A stretch of DNA of 64,000 bases from Terriglobia bacterium (GCA_020073145.1 JAIQFS010000006.1:124001-188000), one strand, 5' to 3'; positions 52,623 through 61,131 are shown, numbered from the stretch's first letter. A program made the numbers and translations. The notes: generated by a model from the sequence alone, not told the origin.

Positions 52623-54023
52623 TTGCAGGCGGCGGGGCCGGGCTGGTTCCGTCGCCGCAGTTTCGAGGGCCGACTGAATTCTACGTCACCAACCCCGGCG
52701 CTGGCTTCTGAAAGCGTTCTGACGCGCGCGGCAGAGAACCCGCTGCTGCGCGGCGGACTGACCCTGGCCATTGGTCTGCTGGTGGGCAACGTCATCGGCT
52801 TCGCTCGTGTGGCCCTGACGGCGTATCTGCTGGGAACCCACAGCCGGGCGGATTCGCTGGCCGTGGCGATGGGTCCCTTCGACACCGTGAATTCCCTGGT
52901 CACCAACAGCATGCTGTTCGCCTTCGTGCCGATGCTCGCGGGACGGAGCGGACCCGAGCGCGCGGCCCTGTTCTTCAAGTTGTGCCGTTCGCTGATCTGG
53001 GTCTTCGTCGGGCTCGCGGCCGGCATCATGGCGGCTGCGCCCTGGCTGATGCGCGTGCTCGCCCCCGGCCTCGATGCGGATGCCTTCCACGCCGCCGTCA
53101 ACATCTTCCGCGTGCTGGCCGTCTCCATCACCGCCGTGGGCGTGGCGGCTCTGTACTCGGCCCTGCTGTACACGGAGCGCCGGTTCGCGCCCACCGCGTT
53201 TTACCAGGCCTCCATCAACCTGTGCACCTTGGTGGCCGCGCTCGGCCTGTGGAAGGTGGCGGGCGTCTATGCCTTCGCCATCGGCTACACCGCCGGCGCC
53301 TGCTTGCAGCTCGCCATCGTCTCCTACGTCGGCCGCTCCAGCCTGCAGACGGCCGCGCTGCCGGTTTGCGACCTGCATTGGCGCGAGATTCTCGGGAAGC
53401 CCGCCTTCTTTCTGGTCTACGCGGCGGGCCTGGGCTTGAATATCACGTTCACGCGAGCCTACGCGACGCACGCCGGCTCCGGGATGGCCGCCGCCCTGGA
53501 GTATTGCATTCGCGGCGTGGGCGTTCCCCTGGCCTTGCTGGTCCAGCCCTTTTCCAATTCGCTGTTGCCCGAGATCGCCAGGCTGCGCGCCGCCTGCCGC
53601 CTGCCCGATGCGGTCCGCTTGATCGGCCGTACGGTGGCGCTGGCGGCCCTGGTGGCCGTGGCCGGTTGCGGGTTTGCCCTGCTGTTCCGCCACCCCGCCA
53701 TCGCCCTGCTGTTCCAGCGCGGTAGTTTCACCGCCGAATCCACCGAGCTCGTCTCGGCCGTGTTTCTGGGTTTGGGACCGTGCCTCGTGGGCTGGAGCTT
53801 GTTTGAGATTCTCTCGCGGTCGCTGTTTGCCTTGGACCGCCGCTGGCCGCCCGTCGTGGCCGCCTTTATCCCGGTCGTGGTGAATGCCACCGTGACCCTG
53901 CGGTTCGGAGTTTCCAGCCCCTACTGGATTGGAGCTGGCGCCTCGGCCGGTACGCTCGCCGGCTTTGCCGTGCTCTTTCTGGTCTGGGTCGGCAACCGCC
54001 GCCGCTGGCTGGAGCAGACCTAG
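52623..54023 (+). CDS. murJ: MurJ/MviN-like lipid flippase
   Basis: 466 residues, about 13-14 membrane helices. Follows the MurJ/MOP-superfamily plan: AIGLLVGNVIGFARVALTAYLLG, ADSLAVAMGPFDTVNSLVTN, VALYSALLYTERRFAPTAFYQ, FQRGSFTAESTELV, and a late LSRSLFALDRRWPPV. MurJ moves lipid II across the inner membrane for peptidoglycan; relatives move other lipid-linked sugars, so a paralogue with another substrate is possible. TTG start at 52623 is uncertain; the conserved part begins near residue 40. Starts 10 bp after tpx. Confidence 0.88.
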   Translation: MQAAGPGWFRRRSFEGRLNSTSPTPALASESVLTRAAENPLLRGGLTLAIGLLVGNVIGFARVALTAYLLGTHSRADSLAVAMGPFDTVNSLVTNSMLFAFVPMLAGRSGPERAALFFKLCRSLIWVFVGLAAGIMAAAPWLMRVLAPGLDADAFHAAVNIFRVLAVSITAVGVAALYSALLYTERRFAPTAFYQASINLCTLVAALGLWKVAGVYAFAIGYTAGACLQLAIVSYVGRSSLQTAALPVCDLHWREILGKPAFFLVYAAGLGLNITFTRAYATHAGSGMAAALEYCIRGVGVPLALLVQPFSNSLLPEIARLRAACRLPDAVRLIGRTVALAALVAVAGCGFALLFRHPAIALLFQRGSFTAESTELVSAVFLGLGPCLVGWSLFEILSRSLFALDRRWPPVVAAFIPVVVNATVTLRFGVSSPYWIGAGASAGTLAGFAVLFLVWVGNRRRWLEQT

Positions 54024-54052
54024 ACCCCCGTACCCCAGGACCCCTTTCCCTT

Positions 54053-54265
54053 ATGCCCGAGGAGCGCATCTACGTAGCTTGCGACAAATGCGGTCGGCCC
54101 GTGTCCACCGGCGTGGTGATGGACCCGGAAGCCCTGCTGGCCCCCGATCACCGCTTCGGGGAGAACCGCACCCACTGCCCGGCCTGCGGCCACTGGATTG
54201 TCTGGGGCAAAACCAAGATCTGGCCCGAAAGTACGGTCCAGCAGCGGTTTGGCAAGATCCCGTAA
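54053..54265 (+). CDS. small zinc-ribbon protein
   Basis: 70 residues. Two CxxC pairs, Cys10/Cys13 (ACDKCGRP) and Cys42/Cys45 (HCPACGHW), the usual zinc ribbon. Lies 29 bp after the flippase on the same strand. Start ATG 54053 has no strong Shine-Dalgarno. Function unknown; could bind nucleic acid or be a redox-sensing partner. Confidence 0.7.
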   Translation: MPEERIYVACDKCGRPVSTGVVMDPEALLAPDHRFGENRTHCPACGHWIVWGKTKIWPESTVQQRFGKIP

Positions 54266-54435
54266 CAACCTCGGACGAAAGATAGAGGCCGGTCCGCGCC
54301 CTGCGCATGGTACCATCCCCGCAATAGGAGTGAGAGGGGTTTCCATTTCGCCCCGAATCACGGGGCGCGGTCGTTCGCTGTTCCATTCAACACCGCGCCT
54401 TTTCCTTCCATTGCCGTGGCGCCTCCGTTCGCATC

Positions 54436-54600
54436 GTTGAGGCCGTGGTAGACTGGTGACGTTCAGACAGGATGGGCGCCAGCTCTTGAAGGCTGTAGTT
54501 TGTCCCCGTAGTTCTGCGGGGCCTTTCAGAATGCGCTGCTCCTGGAGGAACCGTTCCGTGTAGGTCACAAGCATGTGATGTGCATGCTTGTTTGCGGAGC
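54436..54600 (+). ncRNA. possible structured RNA (6S-like long hairpin)
   Basis: Boundaries are approximate. A nested set of pairings forms one long rod: GTGAC 54456-54460 with GTCAC 54564-54568; CAGGA 54468-54472 with TCCTG 54540-54544; GCGC 54476-54479 with GCGC 54533-54536; TGAAGG 54487-54492 with CCTTTCA 54522-54528; and a capping hairpin CCCCGTAG / CTGCGGGG at 54504-54521. Internal loops separate the helices, as in 6S RNA. A 9-bp hairpin at 54567-54591 follows. No protein frame fits this stretch. Identity as 6S is a guess. Confidence 0.3.
54567..54591 (+). terminator. 9-bp hairpin upstream of tRNA-Pro
   Basis: Arms ACAAGCATG and CATGCTTGT with a 7-nt loop, followed by TTGCGG. No real U-run, so a terminator role is weakly supported. 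It competes with the outermost pairing of the candidate RNA. Confidence 0.3.
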
Positions 54601-54612
54601 TTACGGAGGAAT

Positions 54613-54690
54613 CGGGCCGTGGCGCAGCCTGGCTAGCGCGCTTGCTTGGGGTGCAAGAGGTCGCGAGTTCGAATCTCGCCGGCCCGACCA
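54613..54690 (+). tRNA. tRNA-Pro (anticodon GGG)
   Basis: 78 nt including an encoded CCA. Acceptor stem CGGGCCG / CGGCCCG pairs fully; anticodon stem CTTGC / GCAAG with loop TTGGGGT, giving anticodon GGG; T-arm with GTTCGAATC. The anticodon reads proline CCC and CCU codons. Precedes miaE by ~125 bp on the same strand. Confidence 0.97.
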
Positions 54691-54814
54691 AAGTCTCCGG
54701 AGACTTTCAGCCAATCAAAGTACTCTTCCCCGGAGTCCAACCGGACTCCCGCTCGCCCGTTGGCAGCCGGCGGCCGCTGCGGCCCAGGCCGTCGAGATCG
54801 GTTACTGTGAAAGG

Positions 54815-55480
54815 GTGAGTCCCGCAGGACCGGTCGAGTTCGAGGCGCTGCCCCTTCTTTCGCGCACTCCGAGGGAGTGGGGCCGGGCCGTCTTGGCAGA
54901 CCCCATCAGTCTGCTGATCGACCACGCGTTTCTCGAAAAGAAAGCCGCCACCAACGCGCTGGAATTGTTGACGCGCTGGCCCAGTGACTGGGTGGAGGGC
55001 TGGGTCGAGGCGATAACCGCGGTCGCCAAGGATGAAGTGGCCCACTTAGCGCAGGTCACACGCCTCCTGATGCGGAAGGGGGGACGCCTCGATCGGTTTC
55101 ACAAGAACCCGTACGCGAATGCGCTCCGCCAACTGGTGCGGAAGGGAGAGCCGGTTGAGATTTTGGACCGGCTCCTCATCGCAGCCCTGATCGAAGTTCG
55201 TTCCTGCGACCGGTTCTCGGTTCTGGCGGCGGCTTCCGAGGATGTCGAGTTGGCCGCCTTCTATCGCGCGCTCACCGCTTCGGAAGCGGGTCACTATCGG
55301 GTCTTCCTCGACCTCGCCCGGAAATTCACGGAGCCGTCCGAACTGGACGCTCGTTGGCGGCAGATGCTCGCCGCCGAACAGCGCATCCTGGCCGACCAGG
55401 AGCCCGGTCCTCGCATCCACTCCGGCGTGCCCGGCCAATCACGCGGGGCCGGCGGCTGGGAATCGGCTATAATCGGATAG
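54815..55480 (+). CDS. miaE: tRNA-(ms2io6A)-hydroxylase-like di-iron protein
   Basis: 221 residues from GTG 54815; the frame is open leftward through the tRNA but that part is not coding. Four-helix di-iron carboxylate enzyme: DHAFLEKKAATNALEL, AKDEVAHLAQV (ExxH), ALIEVRSCDRF and ASEAGHYRVF (second ExxH). Hydroxylates 2-methylthio-isopentenyl adenosine at tRNA position 37. A tRNA gene lies just upstream, but that is probably chance. C-terminal ~25 residues are unusual and poorly ordered. Confidence 0.9.
   Translation: MSPAGPVEFEALPLLSRTPREWGRAVLADPISLLIDHAFLEKKAATNALELLTRWPSDWVEGWVEAITAVAKDEVAHLAQVTRLLMRKGGRLDRFHKNPYANALRQLVRKGEPVEILDRLLIAALIEVRSCDRFSVLAAASEDVELAAFYRALTASEAGHYRVFLDLARKFTEPSELDARWRQMLAAEQRILADQEPGPRIHSGVPGQSRGAGGWESAIIG
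55468..55473 (+). promoter_or_regulatory. -10 box TATAAT before small zinc protein
   Basis: Perfect TATAAT inside the end of miaE, 19 bp before the ATG at 55493. No -35 match; may serve the small zinc-ribbon gene. Confidence 0.4.
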
Positions 55481-55492
55481 GGGTATCTGTTT

Positions 55493-55678
55493 ATGTCCCA
55501 TAGCGCCACGGACTGGTCCTCCAAAGAGGCGGTCGCCAGGGAGCCGCAATCCAAATGCCCGCGCTGCGGGTGCTGGTCTGCCACGGACCGATGTCCGCAG
55601 TGCGGAGTGCACCGGTTGAGCGGCGAGGTTCGTCCCCGCGTGGACCGTGAGCCGCGACCCTTGCTCCATCCCGTCTAG
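55493..55678 (+). CDS. small Cys-rich zinc-ribbon protein
   Basis: 61 residues. CPRCGC (Cys22, Cys25, Cys27) and CPQCG (Cys34, Cys37) form a compact zinc knuckle/ribbon. Its ATG is 12 bp after the miaE stop, and a TATAAT lies 19 bp upstream. Composition outside the ribbon is Arg-rich. Real but unassigned; could be a tiny regulatory protein. Confidence 0.55.
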   Translation: MSHSATDWSSKEAVAREPQSKCPRCGCWSATDRCPQCGVHRLSGEVRPRVDREPRPLLHPV

Positions 55679-56009
55679 ACCCGGCAGGCGCCCGCATCCG
55701 CAGGCTCGAGTAGGCTTCCGTGGCTGGGAGGCTGGTTCGTGCGTTCCAGGAATGCGTCGATCGCTTCTCGAGCGACGCCAGGTCGGATCCCGCTGGTGAA
55801 GATGGAGCGGCCAACTACCGAATCGCAGTAGCGCGGGTAACGCCGCGAAGAGGTGAAACCAGCGTCGCGCCCTGGACCCCTGCGCGCCGTTCCGGCTAGG
55901 TGGTATTCGCGACGGGCCGTTCCGGCGGGAACATTGCATGGTCCTTGCGACTCGAAAACCCGAAAACCAAAACCGCGGCCTTCAAAAAGGGTTGACCGGT
56001 CGCTTCACA
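55679..56009. other. 331-bp region without a confident gene
   Basis: Open frames on both strands lack starts and Shine-Dalgarno sites. A minus-strand frame ending near 55676 reads somewhat protein-like (GRSIFTSGIRPGVAREAIDA) but has no start codon, so it may be a decayed fragment. Nothing else recognised. Confidence 0.4.
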
Positions 56010-56742
56010 TCAGTTCTCCGTCGGCGGCTCCGCGCTCTCGACCACAAGCACGTGCAGCGGGCCTTTGGCCTTTTCCGACTTCAATCCCCATTGGTCTCGC
56101 AGTGCTTGGAAGAGCGAGGGCCCGGCGAACTCCGGCTGCGCTGCCGGATCGACGGGACGCAGTGGGGTGAATTGGTAATCCAGATGCATTCTGTATCGGC
56201 CCTTGAGCCCGGTCTGATCCAGCACGATGGTGCCGAGCAACGCTCGGGATGGAGGCAAAGACAACAGCTCCGCGGCCGAAAACAGGGTCGCGCCCTCCAG
56301 GAACATCCCCGCCGAGCGTGCCATCCCTCCGGTCCAGAACCAGAGCGTAAACGTCGCCCGTGCGGGTTTCGTTGCGGATCTTCAGCGCAAAACGTTCTTC
56401 CAGGAGCGTCCGGAGCATCATCCGGAGTTGACGTCGTGTCGAGGGCCCCGGGGCCTTTCCTTCGATGGCGTAGGCGGTCTTGTTGACCCACTCCGGGCCG
56501 CCGGTAACCTTGAACGCCGTGCTGAGTCCCTCGCCGTACGCCGTGTAAATCAGCCATACCAGGGTCATGCTGGGGATCGAAAGCCGGTCGGGACCCGATG
56601 GCATCACGAGATTGCGCACGGCGTCCGGCGGCGCTGGTTTGATCGTCGCAACCTCGAACCGGGGCGCGGACTGAGGCCAGATCGACGCTGCCAGACAGAG
56701 CAAGAGCGCAAGCTCGGAGGGAGTCGCCGGTATACCCTTCAT
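56010..56742 (-). pseudogene. frameshifted TIGR03435-family protein
   Basis: The N-terminal part (ATG 56742) has a signal peptide and FEVATIKPAPPDAVRN, LVWLIYTAYG, VTGGPEWVNKTAYAIEGKA and LRTLLEERFALKI, all typical of TIGR03435, down to about YALVLDRRDGTLGG. Then the family pattern continues in another frame (ATG 56324 frame): GTIVLDQTGLKGRYRMHLDY, PSLFQALRDQWGLK, KGPLHVLVVESAEPPTEN. So a frameshift lies near 56300-56330. TIGR03435 proteins are abundant secreted proteins of Solibacter, function unknown. Either a true pseudogene or a sequence error. Confidence 0.75.
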
Positions 56743-56909
56743 CGTGCGGAGGCCTCGATGGTCGATCCTACGGCTTTCCGCGAGCTTTTCCAATCTCCTA
56801 AAAGATACCGGTCCGGCGAAGACATGTCACGATGCCGGCATGCCTGGCCGGTGGTCCCGAAGGCCTCCGGCGCACTTACCTGGGATTGAGAAGAGGGTGG
56901 TGAGAAGGG

Positions 56910-57212
56910 TTACTCTTCTTCGTGCTCGACTGCAGCCCCAGCCGAGGGCCCCGTGGCCATCAGGGCCGCCAGTTCCGCCACGCCGATGGGTTTGCCTTTC
57001 ACCGGCGATTTCGGATCGACGCGCGCCGGCTCGAGGACGAATTGCGACACCGCCTTCAGTTCCTGCTCGAGATTGAAGTCAGGAACATGGCGCAACGCGG
57101 GTAACTGCGCCACGCCATGCTCGTTGACGACACACTCCATCCCGTTGGGGAGTTGAAAACGAATCTTCAGTTGTTTCCGAATGGAGAGCTTGCGCAACTC
57201 GGCAAGCGTCAC
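56910..57212 (-). CDS. small conserved protein of unknown function, dksA operon
   Basis: 100 residues. Starts ATG 57212, overlapping the DksA-like stop by 4 bp. Helical N-terminus (MTLAELRKLSIRKQLKIRFQL), a short beta strand pair (NGMECVVNEHGVAQLP), then an Ala/Glu-rich tail. No domain recognised. The coupling to a DksA-like factor suggests a role in the same regulatory process. Confidence 0.7.
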   Translation of the reverse strand: MTLAELRKLSIRKQLKIRFQLPNGMECVVNEHGVAQLPALRHVPDFNLEQELKAVSQFVLEPARVDPKSPVKGKPIGVAELAALMATGPSAGAAVEHEEE

Positions 57213-57604
57213 TTTTCAGCTTCCTGGAAGTCGTCGACTGGCTGACCCAACGCCGCCCGGGCGGCAATGGCTTCCTGGCAGGCGACGCAATAGCGCGCCC
57301 ATGGCACCGCTTCCAGACGCTTCACCGAGATCGGCTCTTCGCATTCCAGACAAACCCCGTAGGTCCCTTGCTCGATGCGATGCAGCCCGTCGGAAATCTC
57401 GCGCAGCAGTTTCATGTCGATGGTGTTCCGGTTCAGGAAGATCCATTCTTCGTGATGCTGCTGGCTCAGATCGCCCTCGTCCGAGGGGACATCCAGTCGT
57501 GCGACCACTTGAGCCGCCTTTTGAGCGGACATACTGCGGCGCACTTCCTCAGCTTTCTTCTCCAGCATGTTTCGATATGTTGCCAGCTTCAGAGTGCTCT
57601 TCAT
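57209..57604 (-). CDS. TraR/DksA family zinc-finger protein
   Basis: 131 residues. Coiled-coil N-terminal half (TYRNMLEKKAEEVRRSM) and a C-terminal four-Cys zinc finger: Cys85, Cys88 (GVCLECEEPI) and Cys106, Cys109 (YCVACQEAI). DksA-type proteins enter the secondary channel of RNA polymerase and, with ppGpp, retune promoters. The coiled-coil tip has SDEGDLS in place of the classic DxxDxA, so strength of action is uncertain. First gene of a two-gene operon behind a strong promoter. Confidence 0.9.
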   Translation of the reverse strand: MKSTLKLATYRNMLEKKAEEVRRSMSAQKAAQVVARLDVPSDEGDLSQQHHEEWIFLNRNTIDMKLLREISDGLHRIEQGTYGVCLECEEPISVKRLEAVPWARYCVACQEAIAARAALGQPVDDFQEAEK

Positions 57605-57688
57605 ATTTCAACCAATTCCATTCGACGCACGCACTGCTTAAAAAGTTGCAGAGCCTTGGGGGGAGGTTCTTGCGGCGCGAATTTTGAA

Positions 57689-57717
57689 AGTATACCGAGG
57701 AAAATCGGAAAAGTCAA
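57689..57717 (-). promoter_or_regulatory. sigma-70 promoter of the dksA-like operon
   Basis: On the minus strand TTGACT (57717-57712), exactly 17 bp, TATACT (57694-57689). Near-consensus. Leader of about 75 nt to the ATG at 57604. Confidence 0.75.
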
Positions 57718-57755
57718 TTGTTACGTATCATTTACAGGGAAATCCGGAGATGGGC

Positions 57756-57774
57756 ACCACCTTGAGGCGGTGGT
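57756..57774 (-). terminator. inverted repeat downstream of etfA
   Basis: ACCACC and GGTGGT around a 7-nt loop, 33 nt after the etfA stop. No U-run follows, so termination is only possible, not shown. Confidence 0.3.
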
Positions 57775-57806
57775 ATCCTTTGGTTAGGGCTTGCTAACTT
57801 GCTCAG

Positions 57807-58796
57807 CTACTTGGATTTCTGGATCGCCTCGATCAATTCGGGCACCACCTGGAACAGATCCCCAACGATCCCGTAGTCGGCCACTTCGAAGATGGGGGCA
57901 TTGGCATCCTTGTTGATGGCCACCACGACTCGCGACCCTTTCATGCCCACAAGGTGCTGAATCGCACCCGAAATTCCAACGGCGAGGTACATCTTCGGTG
58001 CGACCGTCTGGCCGGAACTGCCCACCTGGCGCTCCATCGGCAGCCAGCCGGCGTCGCAGATGGGGCGCGAGGCCGCCAACTCGGCGCCCAGCGCATCGGC
58101 CAGCTTTTGCAGCAGCGGAATGTTGTCCGCTTCCTTGATGCCTCGGCCCACCGAGACGATCAGCTCGGCGGCGCTCAGGTCCACCGCGCGCTGCGATTCG
58201 CGAAACAAGTCTTGTGGCTGGGTCCGGATGTCGCTGGGCGTAAGAGCGGGTGCGACCAACTCCACCGGCGCTGCGCCGGCCGTCACCCGGTCGGCCCGAT
58301 ATGCGCCTGCCTGGAGCGAAGCGAAGTTCGGAGCGCCGGTCGCGAACCGCACGTCGGCATTCACCTTGCCCTGGAAGAGCTGCCGCACCAGCACCACCTC
58401 GCCTTGATCCACGCGGTGCGCCACCACGTCGCTGACCGCCACGCGGCCTAGTGAGGTCGCCAGCTTTGGCAAAAAGTCGCGGACTTGGTAAGTATGGGGG
58501 AACAATACCAGTGAAGGCTTGACCTGGTCCAGCAGCTGCCGCAACGCCGAAGAGTACGCGTCCGGCGTGTAGTCTCGGAGCAGCTCATGCTCCACGCCGT
58601 ACACTTTCTCCAGTTGCCGGGACGCCAGCTCGCCGCCCAGCTCGACGATTCCCGCGCCGAGCACGGCGGCGCTCGCGGGCTGATTCAGCTCGCGGGCCAT
58701 CTGTTGCGCGGCCGCCAGCGTCTCCCACGACATGCGGTTCCACGCGGGCTTCCCTTCAGGGGACGGGCGCTGTTCCAGCACCGCCAGGATGCTCAT
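57807..58796 (-). CDS. etfA: electron transfer flavoprotein alpha subunit
   Basis: 329 residues. C-terminal FAD domain shows the ETF-alpha pattern: SVGRGIKEADNIPLLQKLADALGAELAASRPICDAGWLP, QVGSSGQTVAPKMYLAVGISGAIQHLVGM and NKDANAPIFEVADYGIVGDLFQVVPEL (each seen in pieces). Holds FAD and passes electrons from acyl-CoA and other dehydrogenases to the quinone pool. Overlaps etfB by 4 bp; forms the heterodimer with it. Confidence 0.97.
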   Translation of the reverse strand: MSILAVLEQRPSPEGKPAWNRMSWETLAAAQQMARELNQPASAAVLGAGIVELGGELASRQLEKVYGVEHELLRDYTPDAYSSALRQLLDQVKPSLVLFPHTYQVRDFLPKLATSLGRVAVSDVVAHRVDQGEVVLVRQLFQGKVNADVRFATGAPNFASLQAGAYRADRVTAGAAPVELVAPALTPSDIRTQPQDLFRESQRAVDLSAAELIVSVGRGIKEADNIPLLQKLADALGAELAASRPICDAGWLPMERQVGSSGQTVAPKMYLAVGISGAIQHLVGMKGSRVVVAINKDANAPIFEVADYGIVGDLFQVVPELIEAIQKSK

Positions 58797-59566
58797 AAGA
58801 CCCGCGCCTCGAACTTGAGCTTCTCCACGAGTTTGGCGGCCGCTTCCTTGGGACTACCATCGAACAACTGCGTTCGCTTCGTACGCTCGGGGAGGTAGAT
58901 GCGCTCAAGCACCAGGCTTGGCGAGCCGGCCGGCACGCCCAGATCCGCGGGAGTCAGGCGTTTGACCTCTTTGGTCTTGGCTTTCTTGATGCCCATCAAG
59001 GTGGCGTACCGCAGCTTGTTGATCCCGGACTGGATGGTGAGCAGCGCGGGGAGCGGCATGTCCACATGCTGAAACCAGCCGTCTTCGAGCTCCCGCTTAA
59101 CGCGGATGCCGGCGCCCTGCACATCGACCTGCATGACGATGGTGGCGTGCGGCAGGCCGAGTAGTTCCGCCAAAATCGGCCCGGTCTGTCCATAGCCTAG
59201 GTCGTCTGACTGGAGACCCGTGAGAACCAGGTCAGCGGCTTCGCGCTGCAGGGCCGCGGCCAGCAGCCGCGCCGACCCCAGCGGGTCGGCCGCTCCCGCC
59301 TCTTCGTTCTCAATATGGATGGCGCGGTCGGCGCCCTTGGCCAAAGCTTCGCGGATGGTCTGGGCCGCGCGCGCCGGGCCGGCGCATAGCACAACCACTT
59401 CGCCGCCGTGCTTTTCCTTCATCTGCAGGGCTTCTTCGAGCGCGTAGGCGTCGGGCTCGTTGATCTCGTAACTCAGGTCGGCTTCCTCAATCCACCGGCT
59501 CGGAGAAGCGATGCGCAGTTGCGAATCGCGTGCGGGCACCTGCTTGATGGCGACGACGATCTTCAT
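58793..59566 (-). CDS. etfB: electron transfer flavoprotein beta subunit
   Basis: 257 residues. Opens MKIVVAIKQVPARDSQLRI; YEINEPDAYALEEALQMKE and the AMP-binding region DLVLTGLQSDDLGYGQTGPILAELLG are diagnostic of ETF-beta. Start ATG 59566 overlaps the fabF stop by 4 bp. Partner of EtfA, encoded next. Confidence 0.97.
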   Translation of the reverse strand: MKIVVAIKQVPARDSQLRIASPSRWIEEADLSYEINEPDAYALEEALQMKEKHGGEVVVLCAGPARAAQTIREALAKGADRAIHIENEEAGAADPLGSARLLAAALQREAADLVLTGLQSDDLGYGQTGPILAELLGLPHATIVMQVDVQGAGIRVKRELEDGWFQHVDMPLPALLTIQSGINKLRYATLMGIKKAKTKEVKRLTPADLGVPAGSPSLVLERIYLPERTKRTQLFDGSPKEAAAKLVEKLKFEARVL

Positions 59567-60804
59567 TCCTGATAGCGCTTGAAGATCAGGCAGCCGTTGG
59601 TGCCGCCGAACCCGAAACTGTTGGATAGGGCGTAGTCGATCTTCATCGGCCGCGCCTGGTTGGGCACGTAGTCGAGATCGCACACCGGGTCGGGGTTGTC
59701 ATGGTTCATGGTGGGGGGAGCAATCTGGTCGCGCAAGGCCAACACCGTGATCCCGGCTTCCAGGCCGCCGGCGCCGCCCAGCAGGTGGCCGGTCATGGAT
59801 TTGGTGGAGCTGACCGCCAGTTTGTAGGCGTGCTCGCCGAAGGTGCGTTTGATGGCGGCGGTCTCGATCCGGTCGCCCACTTCCGTGGACGTGCCGTGGG
59901 CATTGATGTACTGGACTTGTTCGGGAGTGAGGCCGGCGTCGCGTAGGGCGTTGCGCATCACACGGTAGGCGCCATCGCCATCGTTCGGCGGCGCGGTCAC
60001 GTGGAAGGCGTCGGCGCTCATGCCATAGCCCACCACTTCAGCCAGGATGCGGGCGTTGCGGCCGCGGGCCGACTGCAATTCTTCCAGAATCAGCATCCCA
60101 GCGCCTTCCCCCACCACGAACCCGTCGCGGTCCCGGTCCCACGGCCGCGACGCGCGCAGCGGCTCCTGGTTGCGCGTCGACAGGGCGCGCATAGCGGCGA
60201 ATCCTCCGATGCCCATCGGTGTGATGCAGGCTTCGGTCCCGCCGCAGATCATCATGTCGGCGTCGCCGCGCTGGATAATGCGAAACGAATCGCCGATGGA
60301 GTGGGCGCTGGTCGTACAGGCGGTGGCGGTGGCTGAGTTCGGTCCTTTGGCTCCGCTGCGGATGGAGACGTAGCCCGAAGCCAGGTTGATGATGGTGGCC
60401 GGAATGAAAAAGGGCGAGATGCGCCGCGGACCCTGTTCCAGCAGCGTCTGGTGCTCCCGCTCGATCACTTCAAATCCGCCGATTCCGCTGCCGATGTAGA
60501 CGCCCGCCTGCTCCTCGTTCTCCTTGGTCACCTTGTAGCCGGAGCTGCTCAGCGCGCACTCCGCCGCCGCAATGGCGAACTGGATGAAGCGTCCCATCTT
60601 CTTGATTTCTTTTTTCTCGATGTAGTTGGCCGGATCGAAGCCCTTCACCTCACCGGCAATCTGGCAGGAAAACGCGGACGCGTCGAACCGGGTGATGGGA
60701 CCAATTCCCGATTTCCCCGAGCGAATGGCCTCCCAGGTTGTTTCGGTCCCGATCCCCAGCGGCGTCAGTAAACCGACGCCGGTGACTACCACTCTGCGCG
60801 ACAA
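59563..60804 (-). CDS. fabF: beta-ketoacyl-ACP synthase II
   Basis: 413 residues, TTG start with AGGGAG upstream. Thiolase-fold condensing enzyme: nucleophile Cys163 in TATACTTSAHSIG, His in NAHGTSTEVGD, His in SMTGHLLGGAGG, and a C-terminal NSFGFGGTN. Extends acyl-ACP with malonyl-ACP in type II fatty-acid synthesis. 27 bp after acpP, and translationally coupled to etfB. Confidence 0.97.
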   Translation of the reverse strand: MSRRVVVTGVGLLTPLGIGTETTWEAIRSGKSGIGPITRFDASAFSCQIAGEVKGFDPANYIEKKEIKKMGRFIQFAIAAAECALSSSGYKVTKENEEQAGVYIGSGIGGFEVIEREHQTLLEQGPRRISPFFIPATIINLASGYVSIRSGAKGPNSATATACTTSAHSIGDSFRIIQRGDADMMICGGTEACITPMGIGGFAAMRALSTRNQEPLRASRPWDRDRDGFVVGEGAGMLILEELQSARGRNARILAEVVGYGMSADAFHVTAPPNDGDGAYRVMRNALRDAGLTPEQVQYINAHGTSTEVGDRIETAAIKRTFGEHAYKLAVSSTKSMTGHLLGGAGGLEAGITVLALRDQIAPPTMNHDNPDPVCDLDYVPNQARPMKIDYALSNSFGFGGTNGCLIFKRYQE

Positions 60805-60831
60805 AACAAGTCTCCCTGGCGAGAACGGCGG

Positions 60832-61071
60832 CTATTTCTTGGCGGTCTTGGCTTCAATGTAATCGATGGCGTCCTTGACGGTGGTGATCTTTTCGGCGTC
60901 TTCGTCCGGGATCTCCAGCTCGAAAGCCTCCTCGAAGGCCATGACGAGTTCCACGATGTCCAGCGAATCGGCCCCCAGGTCGTCGACGAACGACGCATTG
61001 TTGTCGACTTGGCTTTCATCGACGCCGAGCTGCTCGACAATAATCTGCTTCACCTTCTGCTCAACTGCCAT
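60832..61071 (-). CDS. acpP: acyl carrier protein
   Basis: 79 residues, acidic four-helix protein. Ser36 in [14 protein letters not shown] takes the 4'-phosphopantetheine arm. Carries growing acyl chains for FabF, encoded 27 bp downstream. Strong GGAGGA Shine-Dalgarno (61074-61081 region). Confidence 0.98.
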   Translation of the reverse strand: MAVEQKVKQIIVEQLGVDESQVDNNASFVDDLGADSLDIVELVMAFEEAFELEIPDEDAEKITTVKDAIDYIEAKTAKK

Positions 61072-61101
61072 GACTCCTCCTGGATATGTGCAAGCCCGTT
61101 G

Positions 61102-61131
61102 ATTTTAACTGGCCTTGCGAACCGTACGCAA
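61102..61131 (-). promoter_or_regulatory. acpP promoter with inverted repeat in spacer
   Basis: On the minus strand TTGCGT (61131-61126), 18-bp spacer, TAAAAT (61107-61102). Across the spacer lies an inverted repeat CTTGCG / CGCAAG at 61114-61119 and 61127-61132, which could be an operator. Leader ~25 nt. Confidence 0.5.

Noticed and set aside
54020-54691. Long minus-strand frame reading GPARFELATSCTPS near its start
   Set aside because: Its N-terminal part is the reverse complement of the tRNA-Pro gene, a well-known false protein; the rest crosses the structured intergenic region.
55439-55939. Minus-strand frame of 166 residues opposite miaE end and the small zinc gene
   Set aside because: Arg/Pro/Ser-rich, antisense to two better-supported genes.
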